Below are positions 27,475-36,781 of a stretch of DNA of 64,000 bases, in pieces; positions within the stretch are counted from its first letter, which is position 1, and each line of letters starts with the position of its first letter. Both the position numbers and the translations under genes were made by a program. The notes under the pieces were generated by a model that saw only the letters and a list, made by a program, of their open reading frames with translations, made no database searches and had not been told where the DNA came from. This stretch comes from Mucilaginibacter robiniae (lineage in GTDB: Bacteria > Bacteroidota > Bacteroidia > Sphingobacteriales > Sphingobacteriaceae). The stretch is from positions 1,426,001-1,490,000 of the forward strand of contig NZ_CP051682.1 in NCBI RefSeq assembly GCF_012849215.1, in the 5' to 3' direction.

Positions 27475-27945
27475 TCAATAAGCAGCTTGCAGGGTAACGG
27501 TGAAATCACGTCGGGTAAGTTGTTGGGTTTTCACTTCAACCGGGTTCAGGATGCCTTGACCATCTGTTTCGGCAGCAAAGTAGCTGCTATCTTGCCGGAT
27601 AAAAACAGAGTATTTTCCCACAGGCAGTTTAACTTGATAATAACCGGTACTATCTGTGTGCAAGCTAGCAACCAAATGGGTGTTAATTTGCGTAAAAAGC
27701 GGCAGGTGTCCGGTAGTGTGCGCAATAGTAGTTGCCTGGTAAATATTTATTCGGCAGTTTAATGATTTATTGGATGGTTCGATGGCTTTGCCACGCATCG
27801 GCATGTGGTTGCCGGTGGCTTGGTAAATATGACCTTCTATACCTGATGATAAATGTATTGAACCCGAAAACATGCTACTTAATGTAATAACCAGTACTGA
27901 TGCGATGCTGAAAGCCAGAAATAATTTGCTAATAAATTTAAGCAT
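27475..27945 (-). CDS. Secreted protein with carboxypeptidase-regulatory-like domain
   Basis: 156 residues. N-terminal hydrophobic helix (LFLAFSIASVLVITLSSMF) as signal peptide or anchor. The rest is a small beta-sandwich like a CarboxypepD_reg/Cna-B domain: SGIEGHIYQATGNHMP at the start and LHTDSTGYYQVKLPVGKYSV near the end. Probably extracytoplasmic; no enzyme motif. Function unknown. Codon use ordinary. Confidence 0.7.
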   Translation of the reverse strand: MLKFISKLFLAFSIASVLVITLSSMFSGSIHLSSGIEGHIYQATGNHMPMRGKAIEPSNKSLNCRINIYQATTIAHTTGHLPLFTQINTHLVASLHTDSTGYYQVKLPVGKYSVFIRQDSSYFAAETDGQGILNPVEVKTQQLTRRDFTVTLQAAY

Positions 27946-28079
27946 GGTTAAAATGATGATACTGTTTAATAAATATGGCCTGGTTAAGAATTGTTAATCA
28001 GCAATGTACTAAATGTTCAGTCAAAATATTGAACTTTACCGAACAACCGATTTGAATAGTTAGCTTACATAGCCTATAC

Positions 28080-31000
28080 ATGAATAAACTTTACTTGAAA
28101 ATTCTTTTTTCTATTGCGCTCATATTAGGTGGAACTACGATAGCTCTGGCCCAAAACCAGCCGGATAATACGGCTAAGAAAACTATACTGGAACAGCTCA
28201 CCCAGCAGTTCAATAACAACTACAACGCTAATCAGCTAAAAATACAAACGCTGGCACCGGCCCACAATTGGTTTATCCGTCGTAAAAACAGTAAAGGCGA
28301 TGTTATATCATTACAACGAGTATCTGCATTAGGCTTTCCGGTTTATTACCATACGTTCAACAATACCACAGCCGCAGCCACTACCCGAACCAATGCCGTA
28401 CAACCTGGTGGCGAACTGGGCCTGAGCTTATCAGGTTCCAGCAGTTTTTTGAACGGCAGACTAGCTATTTGGGATGAAGGTTCGGTTTATGCTGCCCACC
28501 AGGAGTTTTCCGGCAAAACAATTACTCTGAAAGATGCGGCAACAGCTACCAGCTTACACTCTACCCACGTAGCGGGCACCATGATAGCCAAAGGTGTTTA
28601 TGCACCTGCCAAAGGCATGTCTTTCAACAGCAGCACGCTCCTATCATACGATTTTGATAACGATATTACCGAAATGAGCGCCGCGGCATCTAGCTTGCTG
28701 TTATCCAACCACTCTTATGGTGTAATAGCCGGTTGGGAACAAAATGATGATGGCACCTGGAACTGGTATGGCTTACCTGGTGATACGGAAGATTATAAAT
28801 TCGGTTTTTACGATACCGATGCCCAAAACATGGATAAGATTGCCTACAATGCGCCTAGCTATTTGATTGTGGTAGCAGCAGGCAACAACCGTGTTTATAC
28901 CGGCCCGGCGGTAGGTACTACCTACTATGGCTATAAAAGCCGCACCGATCAAACTATTGTAAGTAAAGGCCCTCGTCCGGCTGGTATCAGCAGCAATAAC
29001 GGGTATGATATATTGCCCACCTTTGCCAATGCTAAAAATATTTTAACTGTTGGTGCTATACAGCAGCAACCATCAGGACCAGCCAGCCGGCAATCGGTAG
29101 CTATTTCTAACTTTAGCTCGTTAGGACCTACTGATGATGGCCGTATCAAACCCGACATTTGCGGTGATGGCGACAATGTGCTATCTACCAGCAACAGCGG
29201 AACTTCGGCTTATGCTACGTTATCAGGTACCTCAATGGCTACGCCTAACGTAACTGGCTCTTTGCAATTACTGCAAGAGTACTATGCCCAAAAGCATAAC
29301 GGCAGTTTCATGCGTTCGGCTACCTTAAAAGGCTTAGCTTGCCACACCGCTTTTGATGCCGGCAATGTCGGACCCGATTATACCTATGGCTGGGGTGTAT
29401 TAGATACGCGCAAAGCAGCACAAGCCATTACCGATCAAAATACCAAAAGTCTGATCAACGAAAACACCTTGCAACAAGGTCAAACATATACCATTAAGGC
29501 GATAGCTTCAGGTACAGGTGCTTTGATAGCTACCATAGCTTGGACTGATCCGCAAGGTACGCCCAGCACCGAAGGCACAATTAACGACCGTACCGCCAAA
29601 CTAGTTAACGATTTGGACATTCGGGTGAGTGATGGTACCAGTACGTTTTTACCTTGGGTGCTGAGCTACAGTAATCCAAGTGCAGCCGCCACCAAGGGTG
29701 ACAATAGCCGTGATAACGTAGAGCAGGTATATGTAGATGGTGCGGTACCAGGCCGCACTTACACCATTCTCGTATCGCATAAAGGTACGCTGCAATCGGG
29801 CTCACAGCCCTACTCGTTGATTGTAACAGGTGGGGGTGGTACAACTTACTGTACCTCTGCCCCTACTTCCAGTGCAGATTCGCGCATTAACAATGTTACC
29901 TTTTCCAACATCAATAATACACCGACAGCAGGCTGTACCACGTACTCAGACTATACCGCACTTACTACCCAGTTAGAAATTGGCCGTACTTACCCAATCA
30001 GCCTTACTTTAGGTACCTGCGGCGGCAATTTCAACAAAATAGCCAAAGTATTTATTGACTGGAACGCTGATGGCGTTTTTAATACTACAGATGAGTTAGT
30101 AGCCACCAGCGGTGTAATTACCGGCACGGGCACCTTTACGGCTAATGTAACCGTGCCTTCTACTGCCACTTCAGGAAACTCCAGCTTGATGCGGGTAGTA
30201 CTGCAAGAAACCAGCACAGCATCAGCAGTTACCGCCTGTGGCAGCTATGGCAAAGGTGAAACGCAGGATTACCGCGTACAGTTTACCGCACCTGCTATTG
30301 ATGCCGGTGCTACGGCCATCAGCAATAGTGCAGCCAATGGCAACTGTGCCGGTACCAATAACATTACCGTCCGGCTTAAAAATTACGGAACATCAGCCAT
30401 CAGTAATGTACCGGTTACGGTCACTGTAACTTCGGCCAATAATACGGTAGTTACTTTAAATGAAACCTATACCGGCACGTTAGCAGCAGGCACCGAAGAT
30501 AACTTTATCCTAAGTGGTACCTTTAATGCCCAAGCTGGGGCAGCTTATACATTGAGCGCCACTACCAAGTTAAGCGGTGATGCAGTAACCGGCAACGACC
30601 AAACTTTAGCTAACATCACCATCGGAGCCGCACCTGCAGCCACCAACCTGACGGCCAATTACTGTAATGATACCAACCGCTACTTACTTAACGGTACGGG
30701 TGATGGTACTTTGCTTTGGTACTCGGCAGCAACTGGCGGCGCTCCATTAACGTACGGCCAAAATGCTTTTACAACTACTGCCCCTACCAACAATACTTAC
30801 TATGCCGGGGTGAATGATTTGAACGCCTATGTAGGTCCGGCTACAAAAAGTGTGTTCTCGGGTGGTGGGTATAACCAGTTTGGACCGAATGTTACGGTAT
30901 TTACCCGTGTTCCGGTCATTATTCAGAGTGCGCGTTTATATGTGGGGAACTCGGGACATGTTACTTTTACGGTATCAAACGCTAACGGACAAGTGGTATC

Positions 31001-31829
31001 CAGCAGTACACTTGCGCTTACCGCAACACGCACCACGCCAGGTTCCGGCGCTCAATCTGATGATGCCGCCGACCAGGGGCAGGTTTACAATCTGAATCTG
31101 CAACTACCAGCAGCGGGCACTTATACCATCAGTACCAGCTTTAGCGATGATGCTACTTTATTCAGAAGTAACAGCGGGGTGAGTGGCTATCCTTACAAAA
31201 TCGGTGATGTATTCAGTATTGTATCCAACACGGCAACCACTACATCAACCACCGATACGGCAGCTTATAAATCTTTTTACTACTATTTTTATAACATGCA
31301 CGTAATTAGTGCAGGCTGCCCTTCGGCTACGCGTCAATCAGTTATAGTAACCACGCCGGTTATTATTCAAAACGGCACTACGCTGAGTTCGAACTTTGCG
31401 GCTAACAACCAGTGGTATTTAAACGGTACAGCTATTACCGCGGCAACCGGGCAAACCTACTTGCCTACGCAAAGCGGTAATTACCAGTTACAAAATGTGC
31501 TGACAACGGGTTGTACAACCATATCGCCCGTTTACACCTATATTAAGAGTGATGCGGTGCTGAATACGCCTAATGATATTAGCTTATCGGTGTTCCCGGT
31601 GCCAGCCAATACCAATTTAAACGTTGCCTTTATTGCACCTGCGGCCAGCGATTTAAATATGGCGCTCATCAGCACAGCTGGCAGAATAGTGTACACCAAC
31701 AAAAGCACAGTGCCGGCAGGGAATTACAGTACGGCAGTTAACGTATCTGCCATGCCCCCCGGCACTTACATACTTCGGTTACGACTGGGGCAAAAACAAT
31801 ATGCCACCAAGCTGATTATTGACCGCTAA
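28080..31829 (+). CDS. Secreted S8 (subtilisin) protease with type IX sorting domain
   Basis: 1249 residues. Signal peptide ends near residue 24 (TIALAQ). Peptidase S8 domain spans about residues 115-455, with catalytic Asp132 in LAIWDEG, His163 in HSTHVAGTM and Ser385 in SGTSMATPNVTGS. A P-domain-like beta region follows to about 590, then a GEVED domain (FIDWNADGVFNTTDELVA), CARDB/Ig-like repeats, and a C-terminal type A sorting domain (SVFPVPANTNLNVAFIAP ... GTYILRLRLGQKQYATKLII). Exported through Sec, then the type IX system; surface or extracellular nutrient or processing protease. Ends 2 bp before a convergent gene. Confidence 0.93.
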   Translation: MNKLYLKILFSIALILGGTTIALAQNQPDNTAKKTILEQLTQQFNNNYNANQLKIQTLAPAHNWFIRRKNSKGDVISLQRVSALGFPVYYHTFNNTTAAATTRTNAVQPGGELGLSLSGSSSFLNGRLAIWDEGSVYAAHQEFSGKTITLKDAATATSLHSTHVAGTMIAKGVYAPAKGMSFNSSTLLSYDFDNDITEMSAAASSLLLSNHSYGVIAGWEQNDDGTWNWYGLPGDTEDYKFGFYDTDAQNMDKIAYNAPSYLIVVAAGNNRVYTGPAVGTTYYGYKSRTDQTIVSKGPRPAGISSNNGYDILPTFANAKNILTVGAIQQQPSGPASRQSVAISNFSSLGPTDDGRIKPDICGDGDNVLSTSNSGTSAYATLSGTSMATPNVTGSLQLLQEYYAQKHNGSFMRSATLKGLACHTAFDAGNVGPDYTYGWGVLDTRKAAQAITDQNTKSLINENTLQQGQTYTIKAIASGTGALIATIAWTDPQGTPSTEGTINDRTAKLVNDLDIRVSDGTSTFLPWVLSYSNPSAAATKGDNSRDNVEQVYVDGAVPGRTYTILVSHKGTLQSGSQPYSLIVTGGGGTTYCTSAPTSSADSRINNVTFSNINNTPTAGCTTYSDYTALTTQLEIGRTYPISLTLGTCGGNFNKIAKVFIDWNADGVFNTTDELVATSGVITGTGTFTANVTVPSTATSGNSSLMRVVLQETSTASAVTACGSYGKGETQDYRVQFTAPAIDAGATAISNSAANGNCAGTNNITVRLKNYGTSAISNVPVTVTVTSANNTVVTLNETYTGTLAAGTEDNFILSGTFNAQAGAAYTLSATTKLSGDAVTGNDQTLANITIGAAPAATNLTANYCNDTNRYLLNGTGDGTLLWYSAATGGAPLTYGQNAFTTTAPTNNTYYAGVNDLNAYVGPATKSVFSGGGYNQFGPNVTVFTRVPVIIQSARLYVGNSGHVTFTVSNANGQVVSSSTLALTATRTTPGSGAQSDDAADQGQVYNLNLQLPAAGTYTISTSFSDDATLFRSNSGVSGYPYKIGDVFSIVSNTATTTSTTDTAAYKSFYYYFYNMHVISAGCPSATRQSVIVTTPVIIQNGTTLSSNFAANNQWYLNGTAITAATGQTYLPTQSGNYQLQNVLTTGCTTISPVYTYIKSDAVLNTPNDISLSVFPVPANTNLNVAFIAPAASDLNMALISTAGRIVYTNKSTVPAGNYSTAVNVSAMPPGTYILRLRLGQKQYATKLIIDR

Positions 31830-31831
31830 TA

Positions 31832-32347
31832 TTATTTAAAGCAGTATTTAATACCTAACCCAGGCGCAATATCAAAATACGGACCCACGGCTAATTCCAG
31901 GCGTGGGTTCAAATCTAAACTAATGGCAATAGGGCTGTTCGGAATCAGGTATTCCAGGCCCAAAACACCATCAGCACCCAGCAGTACGTGGCTGCTATCG
32001 TAATATTCATCATCGCCGGTATAGCGTTGAAAAATACCTTTACCTACCGAACCAATGTGCGCACCTGCACCATAATAAAACTTAAGCTCGTTTACCCCGA
32101 AAGCAGTTTGGTGAATTTCGTATAAGCCGGTTATAACCAAGCCGTGCTTACGAAAACCTAAAACACCTTCTACCGCGGTTGAGTTATTCATGAAGTACTT
32201 GCCGGAAATACCATTTTCATAACCATCAAACTTTAAACCAAGCGCGCCCTGGTATAAGGCCGGGTTTTGCGTGGTTTGCGCGTTAGACTTTTGCTGAAAG
32301 GCCAGCATGAAACAGCTAATAATAAAGAGTAATGTTATTTTTTTCAT
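31832..32347 (-). CDS. Small outer-membrane beta-barrel-like protein
   Basis: 171 residues with cleavable signal peptide (FMLAFQQKSNAQ). Alternating amphipathic strands, for example LGLKFDGYENGISGKYFM, EGVLGFRKHGLVITGLYE, LKFYYGAGAHIGSVGKG, ending in an aromatic residue (GIKYCFK) as in outer membrane barrels. Length fits an 8-stranded barrel. No specific function visible. Confidence 0.78.
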   Translation of the reverse strand: MKKITLLFIISCFMLAFQQKSNAQTTQNPALYQGALGLKFDGYENGISGKYFMNNSTAVEGVLGFRKHGLVITGLYEIHQTAFGVNELKFYYGAGAHIGSVGKGIFQRYTGDDEYYDSSHVLLGADGVLGLEYLIPNSPIAISLDLNPRLELAVGPYFDIAPGLGIKYCFK

Positions 32348-32531
32348 GATGTAGTTTTGTGTAAATAACGGCAGATTTAAGATTTTATGAAGATCTAACT
32401 TTAAAAAAATAGCTTTTACCGGCTTACCCGGCTAAAAGTCAGTAGCATAATTTTAAGGTATGACTACAATTAAACCCCGCTGTTTAACCGGATTTGTACT
32501 ATTTTAGACGAACGAACATCTTTTTGAACAC

Positions 32532-34241
32532 ATGAAAATTCTCTCTATAAAAACCATATTCAAACCGCAGCTGTACATCGCTTTTACTTTAGCTACCAGT
32601 ATAGCTTATGCACAAACGCCGGTAAGTCAGTCTGAACAGCCCAGTAAAAACGGCATGGTGGTTTGCGCCTACCCGGATGCGGCACAAGCAGGCTTAAGCA
32701 TATTGAAAAAAGGCGGTAATGCGGTTGATGCCGCTGTGGCTGTACAATTTGCTTTGGCTGTTACCCTGCCCGAAGCTGGTAATATTGGCGGTGGTGGCTT
32801 TATGGTTTACCGTTCGGCCAAGGGGCAAACCAACACGCTCGATTACCGGGAAAAAGCGCCTGGCAAAGCTAATGCCGATATGTACCTCGATGCTAACGGC
32901 AACGTAATCCCGAATAAAAGCTTGTACACCCACCAGGCGGTAGGCGTACCCGGTTCGGTAGATGGTATGATTGAGGCGCACCGCAAATACGGCAAACTGA
33001 AATGGGCCGAATTGGTGCAACCGGCTATTAATCTGGCTCATCAGGGTTTTAAAATTACCCAGCACCTGGCTGCCGATTTAAACCGCAACCAAGCCGATTT
33101 TAAACGACTGAACCCCAGTAAAAGCTACTTTTTGAAAGATACCCCTTGGGCTGCCGGTGATTTACTGGTGCAGGAAGATTTGGCCAAAACCCTGATGCTG
33201 ATTCGGGATCAAGGACGTGCAGGTTTCTATAACGGTACGGTTGCCACTCAACTGATTTCCGAAATGAAATCGGCCGATGGACTGATTACCCAGGCTGATC
33301 TGGACAACTACCATTCGGTGTGGCGCAAGCCGGTGATTGGGAAGTACAAGCAATATAAGGTAATTACCATGCCGCCACCATCCAGCGGGGGTATTGCTCT
33401 GTTGCAATTGCTGCACAGTGTAGAACCTTTCCCACTGCACCGCTGGGGCTATAACCAGGATTCGACCGTGCAATTGATAGTGGAGGCGGAGCGGCGTGTG
33501 TATGCCGACCGTTCTAAATACTTGGGCGACCCCGACTTTTACAAGGTTCCGGTAGATAGTTTGTTACGCCCTAGCTATGTGGATAACCGCATGAAAAGCT
33601 TTACCTGGGCACAAGCCACGCCCAGCAGCGCCATACAACCCGGTACTTTTGTCGGTTACGAAAGTGACCAAACTACCCACTACTGTATTGTTGACCGCGA
33701 AGGCAATGCAGTATCCATCACCACTACGCTGAATGGTTCATTTGGGGCTAAGATATTTGTAAAGGGTGCCGGCTTTTTGCTGAATAATGAGATGGACGAT
33801 TTCAGCTCTAAACCGGGTGTGCCCAACATGTACGGACTGGTAGGCGGCAAAGCCAACAGCATACAACCTGGCAAACGCATGTTATCGTCCATGACGCCAA
33901 CTATACTGGAAAAGAACGGTCAGCTGTTTATGGTAGTGGGTACGCCGGGGGGCTCTACCATTATTACTTCGGTTTTTCAAACCATCCTGAACGTGATTGA
34001 GTTTAACCAGACCCCACAACAGGCGGTAGCCTCTAAACGCTTCCACCATCAATGGCTGCCTGATGATATCGAAACCGAACACGAAGCACTGGACAAATCA
34101 GTAGAAGCCAAGCTGCAACAAAAAGGCTATAAAATCACCGATCGTGGTGCCATAGGCCGCGTAGAGGCCATTGTCAAAACGCCGCAAGGCTACGTAGGCG
34201 GTGCTGACCCGCGTGGGGATGATACGAAGGCAGGTTGGTAG
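32532..34241 (+). CDS. ggt: Gamma-glutamyltransferase
   Basis: 569 residues with signal peptide ending near residue 28 (TSIAYAQ), so periplasmic. Large-subunit motifs GGNAVDAAVAVQFAL, GNIGGGGFMVYR and DYREKAPGKA. The autoprocessing nucleophile Thr381 starts TTHYCIVDREGNAVSITTTL, and the substrate-binding MLSSMTPTI and GTPGGSTIITSV segments follow. Cleaves gamma-glutamyl bonds of glutathione-like compounds or transfers the glutamyl group. The gamma-glutamyl link could relate to products of the GCS2 cluster, but the genes are 20 kb apart, so that is speculation. Confidence 0.95.
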   Translation: MKILSIKTIFKPQLYIAFTLATSIAYAQTPVSQSEQPSKNGMVVCAYPDAAQAGLSILKKGGNAVDAAVAVQFALAVTLPEAGNIGGGGFMVYRSAKGQTNTLDYREKAPGKANADMYLDANGNVIPNKSLYTHQAVGVPGSVDGMIEAHRKYGKLKWAELVQPAINLAHQGFKITQHLAADLNRNQADFKRLNPSKSYFLKDTPWAAGDLLVQEDLAKTLMLIRDQGRAGFYNGTVATQLISEMKSADGLITQADLDNYHSVWRKPVIGKYKQYKVITMPPPSSGGIALLQLLHSVEPFPLHRWGYNQDSTVQLIVEAERRVYADRSKYLGDPDFYKVPVDSLLRPSYVDNRMKSFTWAQATPSSAIQPGTFVGYESDQTTHYCIVDREGNAVSITTTLNGSFGAKIFVKGAGFLLNNEMDDFSSKPGVPNMYGLVGGKANSIQPGKRMLSSMTPTILEKNGQLFMVVGTPGGSTIITSVFQTILNVIEFNQTPQQAVASKRFHHQWLPDDIETEHEALDKSVEAKLQQKGYKITDRGAIGRVEAIVKTPQGYVGGADPRGDDTKAGW

Positions 34242-34635
34242 AGTTAATTATGTGTTCTTTAGGTATTCTACTGATGATAAAGATAGCTGGTAATGTCGCT
34301 AAACCACAAGCGGGACGCTTGCGGGAGCAAGAGGGATTCCCGGTAAACGTTCGTTTATGGAACAATCTTTACCTCTGCTCAACCCTCTTCCGCTCAAGCG
34401 CAGACGCTTGAGCCCTCTGCAAGCGGCTCGGCTGCAAGTTGTTCAAGCGCAGACGCTTGAGCGGGAAATAGTATTTTTAGTAAAGATTCTTACCTGCATT
34501 GATGTTAGGCATTCTTTTTTTAGAGTATCTGCTAAAAAGAAAACATCTCACTAAAGGGTCGACAATTGGGAACTAAAAAGCTACCAGCAAAATTTTACGG
34601 CTTTATAAAAGTAAGTTGATGGATGCAGCGGTTAT
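34242..34635. other. Gene-free gap with REP-like hairpins
   Basis: 394 bp without a credible gene between ggt and the convergent lipoprotein gene. The first half holds three short hairpins of one family (listed separately); the remainder (34463-34635) shows nothing recognisable beyond AT-rich sequence. Confidence 0.6.
34307..34462. repeat. Cluster of three REP-like palindromes
   Basis: Three hairpins share the arm CAAGCG / CGCTTG. First: 34307-34321, loop GGA. Second: 34392-34413, 9-bp arms GCTCAAGCG / CGCTTGAGC, loop CAGA. Third: 34443-34460, 7-bp arms TCAAGCG / CGCTTGA, loop CAGA. The second and third are near-identical direct copies about 50 bp apart. This is the pattern of repetitive extragenic palindromes that accumulate in intergenic DNA. 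Confidence 0.65.
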
Positions 34636-35358
34636 TTAAAGTTTCGGGGACTCTATATTAAACGATCCGCTTAGCCGTAATACGCCGGGAGGCGCCCATA
34701 GGCCACTGACCCTACTCACTTCGGCATCAAACGTGCCTTTAGCGCTGGCGTACTCTTTACTGGTGTCAATAGTTGCCGAAAGCAATTTAGCATATTGAGC
34801 TCCTTGAGGTGCGCTGAAGTATACAGCAGATGCGCGGCCATAGAAATCACCATCAATTATCAGCTTACAGGATTGAAGTTGATATCGGCGCGCTATATAA
34901 AGAAACGTGATTTGCACCTTCATAAAGCCGTCTTTATCGCCGCCTTCAATAGTCATTTCGGGAATGGGTCTCATCGGCAAAAGCGCTGGTTTGGAAAACG
35001 CCACTACCGGATCATTGTGCAACGATTTACTAAGAACGAATGTCTTGCTGTTTACTTTTAATACCATGCCAGTAGGCTGACCAATGGCTACACCATTATC
35101 TCCAGTTGCATTGGGCAGACCGTAAGGCATTACACCAAAATCTGCCGGCGTGAAATGCCCGACGGGGTTTGAAATAGAGCTGAGTAAAAACGGATCTGCA
35201 ACTACGCTGGTATCACTGCTAGCAGCAACTTGCGTTTGTACTGCCTCTTTAGCAGGCATGACCTCCGAAACAGCAACGCCTTCTTTTTTACACGAACAAA
35301 CAAGCATCCCCACCCCTAAGGTCATCAGCAGCGTACTGTAAGCTTTTTTTAATATCAT
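34636..35358 (-). CDS. Putative lipoprotein, unknown function
   Basis: 240 residues. Signal peptide with lipobox MLVCSC followed by KKEG, then a 45-residue polar linker rich in Val, Ala and Ser, then a globular region with beta-type segments (TIEGGDKDGFMKVQITFLYI, CKLIIDGDFYG, GVLRLSGSFNIE). No catalytic motif recognised. Likely surface- or periplasm-exposed. Upstream of it on the same strand is a beta-barrel gene ending 27 bp before its start, so the two may be co-transcribed and cooperate at the outer membrane. Confidence 0.68.
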   Translation of the reverse strand: MILKKAYSTLLMTLGVGMLVCSCKKEGVAVSEVMPAKEAVQTQVAASSDTSVVADPFLLSSISNPVGHFTPADFGVMPYGLPNATGDNGVAIGQPTGMVLKVNSKTFVLSKSLHNDPVVAFSKPALLPMRPIPEMTIEGGDKDGFMKVQITFLYIARRYQLQSCKLIIDGDFYGRASAVYFSAPQGAQYAKLLSATIDTSKEYASAKGTFDAEVSRVSGLWAPPGVLRLSGSFNIESPKL

Positions 35359-35385
35359 GGATATGATTTGAGTTGATGAATCAAG

Positions 35386-36060
35386 CTATTTACCAAAGGA
35401 ATAATAAACCGATAAAGCTAAATTGGAAGCCAGGTTCGCGCCGAAGGCATGATCCCGCTGCTCCTGCATCAGCTGACCGCCGGATAGCTCCTTGTAATAC
35501 ACCTTCTCATATGACAGGCTGCCAATGCTTGCTGCCAGCCCGATCCTGCGGGCTGGGAAATAAACAAAGTCTAAACCAATGCCTGCATTTAACCTGTTTT
35601 CTACAGTATCCTCGTTAAAGCTCTGCGTGTTTTGGTAATTCATGGTAGCCTTGGCGTGTTGGTAGCTTACATAAGGCCCCACGCGGAAACCGACCTTGCC
35701 GTCATACAAAAAATATTTTCTTAAGAAAACACCGGAGTTGAATCCTTTCTGCTGGGTTGCATCGTTGCCCAAAGCGCTGAAGTTATTCTTAAGCGTAGAG
35801 CTGGTATAGCCTACTGAAGCCCCCAGGTCAAGGTTGTTAGCCACAAAGTAGCTGTAAGAAGGGCCAATGCCAAAGTAGTTCATTTTGTCTTTGCTCACCG
35901 TAGTAGCACCGTTATCGCTAGGATCGTGCTCAATGGTTGTGCCTTTGCCGGTACTTTCTGAGATTTGCCCGCCCAGCAGTTGGCTGCCTTTTTGCGTTTG
36001 CGCCTGAGCCGCTAATGAGGCACATAATAAAACAGCTAAAGAGTAAAGATATTTATTCAT
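35386..36060 (-). CDS. Outer-membrane beta-barrel protein (OmpA/PorT-like fold)
   Basis: 224 residues. Signal peptide ends LAAQAQ near residue 21. Contains repeated amphipathic strands (MNYFGIGPSYSYFVANNLDL, VGFRVGPYVSYQHAKATM, LNAGIGLDFVYFPARRIGLA) and a terminal aromatic strand LALSVYYSFGK. Size suits an 8- to 10-stranded outer membrane barrel. Role unknown; adjacent lipoprotein may be a partner. Confidence 0.82.
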   Translation of the reverse strand: MNKYLYSLAVLLCASLAAQAQTQKGSQLLGGQISESTGKGTTIEHDPSDNGATTVSKDKMNYFGIGPSYSYFVANNLDLGASVGYTSSTLKNNFSALGNDATQQKGFNSGVFLRKYFLYDGKVGFRVGPYVSYQHAKATMNYQNTQSFNEDTVENRLNAGIGLDFVYFPARRIGLAASIGSLSYEKVYYKELSGGQLMQEQRDHAFGANLASNLALSVYYSFGK

Positions 36061-36215
36061 GAAACTAGATAAAGCGTTGGATTGTAAGCGCTAAGGTAAG
36101 TTTATTTTATTGAAATACTCAGTTGTGGCTATTTCTTCTCTCGAAAGGGTCGTTTTATGAGAGTGCAATTGTATAAGCGAAACCCTACTGTAACGAATAT
36201 TACAATTGAGCTTAT

Positions 36216-36412
36216 TTATTTTGGTAACTCGATGTAGAAGGTAGTACCCTCGTGCTCTTTGCTGCGAAACCAAATTTCACCCTTGTGCCATTCTACAAGG
36301 GTTTTAATGATAGACATGCCCAGCCCGATAGAAACCTGGCCTTTCAACCCTGGCCTGCCTGCCTTGCTAAATTTATTGAACAAGGTGGCATGATATTTCC
36401 CCGGAATGCCTA
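36216..36412 (-). pseudogene. Sensor histidine kinase remnant (C-terminal HATPase)
   Basis: The minus-strand frame reads from the G1 box (GVGIPGKYHATLFNKFSKAG) through the G2 box (GLGMSIIKTLVEWHKGEIWF) to GTTFYIELPK and stop, about 65 residues of the end of a PAS-type hybrid or classical histidine kinase. Upstream codons of the same frame come from the palindromic element at 36413-36529, and no H box, N box or sensor domain follows beyond it. The gene is therefore truncated exactly at the element and cannot bind ATP properly. Confidence 0.75.
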
Positions 36413-36529
36413 CCCCAATTCTGGCGCGAGTATATCGGGCTGACTGCAGCAAGGGATACCCATTCCTTAACAGGCACGAGTAGCTTTTGCCCACTTACCA
36501 CCCCGACATACTCGCGCCAGAAATTGGGG
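36413..36529 (+). repeat. Palindromic intergenic element, copy 1
   Basis: Terminal arms CCCCAATT + CTGGCGCGAGTATATCGGG (36413-36439) pair with CCCGACATACTCGCGCCAG + AAATTGGGG (36502-36529), with one substitution and one indel. The interior (TGCAGCA, CAGGCACGAGTAGC, TGCCCACTTACC) matches the reverse complement of copy 2 but lacks one side of copy 2's inner hairpin, so copy 1 is about 13 bp shorter (core 36421-36520, 100 bp). Confidence 0.8.
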
Positions 36530-36601
36530 ATCTTAGTTTCTATGTACCTGCCGCTCTTTGAAATGAGTAATAGCTTTCAGTAGAGTTCTTATGTGTAATT
36601 A

Positions 36602-36640
36602 ACAGCAAAGCCCGGCAGTGGATCGACCGGGCTTTGCTGT
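36602..36640. terminator. Orphan perfect hairpin
   Basis: ACAGCAAAGCCCGG and its exact reverse complement flank an 11-nt loop. It resembles a strong terminator stem but has no gene ending beside it and no T-run; the nearest gene end is the truncated kinase on the other side of copy 1. It may be left over from a gene lost during rearrangement, or end transcripts of the orphan gene at 36782. Confidence 0.5.
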
Positions 36641-36781
36641 GTTTGATTAGCTAAAGTATACGTGACACACGTGCATCAGAACTAAAGGGACAGGTTCCCA
36701 ACTATATTTGTTTTCTACATCATAAATCACTTATCGATGTACATTGAAAATTGTAGCTGCTTTTTTATCTCAAAGATAGAA

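Noticed and set aside
34242-34640. Possible tRNA or CRISPR remnant in the gap after ggt
   Set aside because: No cloverleaf, anticodon arm or TPsiC arm can be drawn, and the repeats are palindromes at irregular spacing without spacers of constant length.
36425-36494. N-terminal part of the apparent 92-residue protein ending at 36216
   Set aside because: These codons are the palindromic repeat element read through in the kinase frame, so they are not a natural protein N terminus.
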